Source: Rhodococcus sp. H36-A4
GTDB lineage: Bacteria; Actinomycetota; Actinomycetes; Mycobacteriales; Mycobacteriaceae
DNA length: 64,000 bases
Direction of reading: 5' to 3'
Assembly (NCBI RefSeq): GCF_027158005.1
Contig: NZ_JAPVLQ010000003.1
Location: 524,851 to 588,850 of the forward strand
Both the position numbers and the translations under genes were made by a program. The notes under the pieces were generated by a model. The model was given only the letters and a program-made list of their open reading frames with translations. It was not told the DNA's origin and ran no database searches. Positions 60,726-64,000 of the stretch are shown one piece after another (position 1 is the stretch's first letter; each line of letters opens with the position of its first letter).

Positions 60726-60812
60726 GAGTTAGTTATGAACCCTGCAAGCAATACCGTCCGAAGGACAAATATATAGCAATACACAAAGCATAAACCAAAC
60801 GAAAGGATTAAA

Positions 60813-61032
60813 GTGGTGAAAAAGAACCAACACCCGTACGCACTCGTACAACAGAGCAGTTGATAGCAGCGCGGGAGAAGTAGACGAACTGACAGTATCC
60901 AACTCTGCCAGTCTTGAAGAGTACAGAGCAGTAGTACCTAGACCTATCGATTCTGATAGCCATATAGCCACTACACCGAACGAAGACAGTACCGCCGATA
61001 TGTCGGGGCAGGAGGATAAAGAAGTTGCCTAA
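60813..61032 (+). other. Split small ORF: 16-codon start plus 70-codon downstream frame (+1)
   Basis: GTG 60813/60816, with AAAGGA just upstream, opens VKKNQHPYALVQQSS and stops at TGA 60861-60863. The +1 frame is open from 60820 to TAA 61030-61032 without any usable start except a late ATG at 61000. It reads VDSSAGEVDELTVSNSASLE and onward to a GQEDKEVA end, which looks like real protein. Joining them needs a +1 shift at AGT-TGA-T, reminiscent of the prfB shift, or a single-base error. A leader peptide with downstream re-start is another option. I cannot choose from sequence alone. Confidence 0.35.
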
Positions 61033-61135
61033 GATTAACGTCATAGCAGTTCCCAATCCCAATCAGCGACAGCTAGACAGCGTCTTCGAGAGCATCGAGC
61101 AATTGCTACAAGTAGCTACCGAACTAGAGATGTAG
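61025..61135 (+). CDS. Very small phage protein (36 residues)
   Basis: TTG 61025 is preceded by AGGAGG at a 9-base spacing, one of the best ribosome-binding sites in the prophage. The product is MPKINVIAVPNPNQRQLDSV followed by the amphipathic helix FESIEQLLQVATELEM. The start overlaps the end of the preceding frame by 8 bases, which suggests coupling. The gene is too short to judge further. Confidence 0.45.
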   Translation: MPKINVIAVPNPNQRQLDSVFESIEQLLQVATELEM

Positions 61136-61217
61136 ACCCGCTAAGGATAAAGATGGCTATGCGGTACTGGTCGGGAAAATACGCAGGAGCTTAGTTGGAT
61201 TCTGAATACATATCTAC

Positions 61218-62198
61218 TTATCGACGGGATTTGGAAATCTTTCTCATATCATCAGCGTACTGGGTCACGCTGACCCAAAAGGGCGATCGTGAGGGGTCGA
61301 TTACAACGGCCAACTGAATGATGTCGGATGCTGCTGTCAGCCGTTTGATTCCGCGTACAAATACTGTGTAGACAAGTGTTAGCGAGATAACGACTGCGAT
61401 AAACCCTAACAGTAACTGCCAAGAAATCCCAGCTTCGAAGCAGTATCTAATGAACAAGAAGATTGCGATTACAAATAGTGGAGGCGTGACGCTGACACGA
61501 AAGTTACCCTCGGCCAATTCGCGATCGTAGTCATTCCAAAGCGGTGACTCGTCGCTATGTAGCTTATTCGCGATGATCGCGCTTTCGTCGTCGATGGCAG
61601 ACTGGAACTGGATTAGTTTTTCGCGGTGCATCATATCGACATTGCCTAATGATCCTTTGCCGTGGAAGAAGCCTCTGAACGGTGCAAGTTCATAGTCGTG
61701 ACCGTTAGTATCTATCTCGTAAGCGTTCAAAGCAGTCTCGTAGTTAGTCACTGTGTCGTTTGCAAACTTTTCAAAATGACTTAGTAGATGTTCGCTATAC
61801 GGGACGTCTATGGTAGGACGAGGTTGTTTTCTTACGTGCTTCTCTCTAATGAATTTCACTGGATAGCGGCGTAAGGCCGCTGTCATTGAGTCCAGATTGA
61901 GGTCCTCCAAGCTAAGCGCCGATCCAATGAGATACGCCACAAAGGACAGAACGGCGAGTATAGCCGTTGTACCGAGTCCGCTAGCGATATCAAAAACCTG
62001 AGCGATCATAGCATTTTCTGATTCTGCGGTGGGCAGGATATCCGCAAAAGCAAGGAACATTGCTACCAACCATAAATAGCCAGTAGCTAGTGGTGTCCGT
62101 AGGTCGCGTAGACCAGGCAGGATCGCTGTCAACATGGGAGAACCATACCGGACGGTTCTCCCGTCGAGGACTTCGCCGTTGTTGTAGTTCCTGTACAC
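61218..62198 (-). CDS. Four-helix membrane protein encoded opposite to the phage genes
   Basis: The protein is up to 326 residues. Two N-terminal helices (YLWLVAMFLAFADIL; AILAVLSFVAYLIGSAL) are followed by a soluble domain of about 150 residues. Two more helices follow (PLFVIAIFLFIRYCF; LLLGFIAVVISLTLVYTVFV), then a short tail ending RKISKSRR. I know no family for it. Opposite orientation and its own control region fit a prophage-expressed moron, such as superinfection exclusion, by inference. GTG 62198 gives the full frame; ATG 62135 would place a 9-base perfect inverted repeat (62136-62144/62154-62162) directly before the start. Confidence 0.65.
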   Translation of the reverse strand: MYRNYNNGEVLDGRTVRYGSPMLTAILPGLRDLRTPLATGYLWLVAMFLAFADILPTAESENAMIAQVFDIASGLGTTAILAVLSFVAYLIGSALSLEDLNLDSMTAALRRYPVKFIREKHVRKQPRPTIDVPYSEHLLSHFEKFANDTVTNYETALNAYEIDTNGHDYELAPFRGFFHGKGSLGNVDMMHREKLIQFQSAIDDESAIIANKLHSDESPLWNDYDRELAEGNFRVSVTPPLFVIAIFLFIRYCFEAGISWQLLLGFIAVVISLTLVYTVFVRGIKRLTAASDIIQLAVVIDPSRSPFWVSVTQYADDMRKISKSRR

Positions 62199-62258
62199 GA
62201 GAATGTACAGATTTAGGTATAATCAATTGAGTCACTACATTGCATTGACGTAGTGACT
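62191..62258. promoter_or_regulatory. Control region before HNH/terminase genes
   Basis: CTGTAC (62191-62196) and GTACAG (62205-62210) form a perfect inverted repeat. TATAAT at 62218-62223 is a consensus -10 element. AGTCACTAC (62230-62238) and GTAGTGACT (62250-62258) form a second perfect repeat just downstream, at the probable RNA start. Together they look like a regulated late or packaging promoter, or operators shared with the divergent membrane gene. Confidence 0.5.
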
Positions 62259-62273
62259 AGTAGATGAACCTAT

Positions 62274-62648
62274 ATGAAATACGACAAAGAACTCAGATAT
62301 GAGATAGATACGCACGATTGCTGGATATGGTCTGGAGCAAAGAACCCAGACGGCTACGGCATACTCAAGTACCAGGGTAAGAACTACCTAGCCCATCGAT
62401 TCAGCTATATGCAGAACAAAGGTAAAATCGGCTGGGGACTGGAGGTAAGACATACATGCCATAACCCTAGCTGTATCAACATAGATCACCTACTACTAGG
62501 AACACACCAGCAGAACATACAGGACCGGGAAGGTCGTAAGAAGCAATTTTGCCGGGGCGGGCATGAGCTGAATAGCTCTAACAACTATAGATACAACAAC
62601 AGAATCATCTGCAAGATATGCAAAGCACAGATAGCAGCTAGAATGTAA
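62274..62648 (+). CDS. Phage HNH endonuclease
   Basis: The 124-residue protein has the phage HNH core: HDCWIWSGAKNPDGYG, then RHTCHNPSCINIDHLLLGTHQQN, with the HNH histidine and asparagine in place. A C-terminal zinc-type pair of motifs (FCRGGHEL and CKICKAQ) completes it. HNH proteins encoded before terminase genes are needed for cos cleavage in several phages; free-standing homing enzymes look similar. The place before terS-terL supports the packaging role. Confidence 0.88.
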   Translation: MKYDKELRYEIDTHDCWIWSGAKNPDGYGILKYQGKNYLAHRFSYMQNKGKIGWGLEVRHTCHNPSCINIDHLLLGTHQQNIQDREGRKKQFCRGGHELNSSNNYRYNNRIICKICKAQIAARM

Positions 62649-62771
62649 GTACGCAATAGAGCTAGATCGATATACAAAAGAACAAAGTTACTATGCAAAA
62701 AAACTAAATGTATAACTGAATGTATATATAGCAAACGAGCGCCTAAACTTAAAGGCACATTCGATTGCAAT

Positions 62772-62799
62772 GCTAAACCGAAGCGAAGCAAGGTTTAGC
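62772..62799. repeat. Inverted repeat between HNH and small terminase genes
   Basis: GCTAAACC (62772-62779) pairs perfectly with GGTTTAGC (62792-62799) around a loop with a CGAAG direct repeat. The 214-base gap holds no other clear feature. A terminase-binding (cos/pac) site is possible, by position only. Confidence 0.45.
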
Positions 62800-62862
62800 G
62801 GGTCGTTAGCTTGGCTTCTCGCCGGCCTCGATTCGACAACGATATTCATATTCAAGAAAGGA

Positions 62863-63321
62863 ATGTTTACCATCGCTAAGTACACAGAAGAGGAACGTAG
62901 GACATTTGCCGAGCTAGCCGGAGACACAGGACTAGCCAAGGCGAAGAGGGAACTCGGTTACCCAGAGTCATGGGCTACCGGGAAGAAGTGGTGCGAAGAG
63001 TTCGGGGTAGTCATAGAACTAGATGCGCTGAAGTCCAAGGCAGCTCAGTACAACAGCTTCTACGAAGAGACGGAGCTACGGATAGCTCAACAGGATCTAC
63101 TGTCTCGATCCCTGGAGCTACTGGAGAACAGGGGCCTGACACCGGTAGAGCTGGACAAGGTCGCTTCAGCCATGAAGAAAGCTACCGACTCGATCCAGGC
63201 ACTACGCGGTAAGGCCACATCGTTTACTGCCAAGGAAGACAGCCTAGAGTCGGACGCTCTAAAGATGTTCGATAAATACCAGAAGACTAAGGTTGACGAT
63301 TCAACCAATGGTGCTTCGTGA
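62863..63321 (+). CDS. Probable terminase small subunit
   Basis: The 152-residue protein has an N-terminal helix-turn-helix-like part (RRTFAELAGDTGLAKAKRELGYPESWATGKKWCEEFG) and a long helical middle suited to oligomer formation. This is the usual plan of small terminases that recognise phage DNA. ATG 62863 follows AAAGGA directly, which is tight; the longer frame from 62770 reads through the inverted repeat and is less likely. The stop overlaps the large-subunit GTG by 4 bases, which supports the call. Confidence 0.72.
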   Translation: MFTIAKYTEEERRTFAELAGDTGLAKAKRELGYPESWATGKKWCEEFGVVIELDALKSKAAQYNSFYEETELRIAQQDLLSRSLELLENRGLTPVELDKVASAMKKATDSIQALRGKATSFTAKEDSLESDALKMFDKYQKTKVDDSTNGAS

Positions 63322-63932
63322 CACCATACGACTACATACAAGATGTACCGAGGGATCTACTCACATCTACTGCCGGTCGTAAGGTACTGACTCGTAACGA
63401 TCCAATGATGTTTGCAATCGTATATGAACTTCATCATCTGATTAGACAGGGTGACACCGAGGCATCACTAGCTCAGTTCCATATCGATATAACCGACTAT
63501 GCGAAGAGCTGGACCACCAACGAGGGCAGACGAGACTGTTGGATAGCACCTAGATCGAGCGGTAAATCAACATGGCTATTTACCCTGTTGCCATTATGGG
63601 CAGCAGCTCACGGACATAAGAAGTTCATAGCAGCATTCAGTGACTCCGAGGACCAGGCCAGCCGACACCTACAGTCGTTTAAGAACGAGCTGGATACGAA
63701 CGAGCTACTGAAGAAAGACTATCCAGAATTATGCACTCCGAAGATGGGCGGGGGAGTCAAGAGGTACATAGCTCAATCCAACACCATGATTCAACAGTCC
63801 AACGGCTTCTCATTCTCTGCCAAGGGAGTGGATAGTAAGTCGTTAGGTCTCAAGATCGGTAACAACAGACCTGTGAGGTTCCCCCCGAAAAGTGGACAGT
63901 GGTCACGCGGCCATGATGGGCGCGATAAGTGA
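63318..63932 (+). pseudogene. Terminase large subunit, truncated by an IS element
   Basis: The protein starts at GTG 63318. It has Walker A in WIAPRSSGKSTWL and a following ATPase segment (AAFSDSEDQASRHLQSF), as in phage packaging motors. Residues 1-185 (to Pro at 63870-63872) are phage sequence. Then VRFPPKSGQWSRGHDGRDK is read from the IS end to a stop at 63930-63932. The Walker B acidic residues and the nuclease domain, normally in a protein of about 450-550 residues, are cut off. Packaging should be lost unless the IS excises. Confidence 0.85.
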
Positions 63933-64000
63933 CTGTTCGTAACTGTGAGGGCTGAGCATCCCGATCGTTGAGTGCCTACGGCGAGTGTTGTAGAAATTCA
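63872..64000 (-). mobile_element. IS3-family insertion element, terminal part with transposase C-terminus
   Basis: From about 63872-63874 the sequence becomes high-GC again and starts TGAGGTTCCCCCCGAAAAGT, an IS3-type end. On the minus strand 64000-63903 encodes NFYNTRRRHSTIGMLSPHSY then EQSLIAPIMAA-stop, the characteristic end of IS3-family OrfB (DDE) transposases. The rest lies beyond the window. It entered the large terminase gene. Confidence 0.88.

Larger units (their letters stand above)
57718..64000. mobile_element. Serine-integrase prophage (left part; right end outside window)
   Basis: From about 57.72 kb the GC content falls, CTA, ATA and AGA codons become common, and gene content turns phage-like: a large serine integrase, small unknown genes, a hairpin-rich noncoding zone, an HNH endonuclease, and small and large terminase. 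Having integrase at the boundary and terminase about 5 kb in is what circular permutation at attP would give if the phage cos end lies between them. An IS3-family element interrupts the large terminase at about 63.87 kb. Confidence 0.88.

Noticed and set aside
59830..60800. Phage tRNA genes in the noncoding block
   Set aside because: No T-arm GGTTCRAATCC-like sequence with a matching acceptor stem was found.
60729..61062. Minus-strand frames of 80 and 84 codons
   Set aside because: They are antisense to the small overlapping ORFs, lack ribosome sites, and have Cys/Leu-rich shadow composition.
62770..62862. 31-codon extension of the small terminase
   Set aside because: It reads through a perfect inverted repeat; ATG 62863 has an AAAGGA next to it, although spacing is tight.

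Overview
The window is high-GC actinobacterial DNA, most likely from a Rhodococcus (Nocardiaceae). Gene order over most of it follows the Mycobacterium tuberculosis dapB-thyX-dapA-rnj-ftsK-pgsA-clgR-pspA-recA-recX-miaB-miaA-dapF-hflX-fadE20-lexA-nrdR region, broken up by Rhodococcus-type insertions (gluABCD, a fructose PTS locus, zwf). Starts are often GTG, many genes overlap by 4 bases (ATGA or GTGA), and the SOS and ECF promoter motifs are of the mycobacterial type. I name the genus by inference only; no rRNA gene is present.

Layout. 1-8.8 kb: a RibD-like reductase (cut by the edge), a GH63-type glucosidase, a zinc alcohol dehydrogenase, an ABC ATPase, dapB with two small partner genes, and a frameshifted 13E12/DUF222-HNH gene. 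8.8-13 kb: an alpha/beta hydrolase, an AlkZ/YcaQ-like DNA glycosylase, zwf and an orphan ribbon-helix-helix protein. 13-21 kb: thyX-dapA-rnj, a TauE exporter, a DinB-like protein and ftsK. 21-29.5 kb: argA, pgsA with a deleted cinA remnant, the clgR-pspA-pspM envelope-stress operon behind an ECF-sigma-type promoter, a TetR regulator, a glycosyltransferase, and recA-recX. 29.5-33 kb: the glutamate importer gluABCD. 33-42 kb: miaB, a DUF349 protein, miaA-dapF-hflX and a secreted protein. 42-49.5 kb: ptsH, fruA, fruK and fruR facing ptsI, then a uracil/xanthine permease. 49.5-57.1 kb: a fadE20-like acyl-CoA dehydrogenase, lexA facing a small membrane gene across clustered SOS boxes, nrdR and hrpA.

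At about 57.72 kb the chromosome stops abruptly. A serine-integrase prophage has entered the last third of a Pr6Pr-family membrane gene. The prophage is clearly lower in GC and uses CTA, ATA and AGA codons. It carries the integrase, two small genes with a bidirectional terminator, about 1 kb without convincing protein genes but dense in hairpins (candidate structured RNAs), tiny overlapping ORFs, a four-helix membrane protein on the opposite strand, an HNH endonuclease, and small and large terminase genes. The large terminase is itself broken at about 63.87 kb by an IS3-family element that runs off the right edge, so the prophage is probably defective in packaging.

Cross-cutting themes are (i) SOS control: TCGAAC-N4-GTTCGA-like boxes lie at recA, lexA, the divergent gene next to lexA, and the broken 13E12 gene; (ii) tandem repeats with a 15-base (five-codon) period at the 5' ends or flanks of at least seven unrelated genes; and (iii) several decay events: the 13E12 frameshift, the cinA deletion, the Pr6Pr interruption and the terminase interruption. 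The least explained and most interesting part is the hairpin-rich noncoding stretch at 59.94-60.72 kb.
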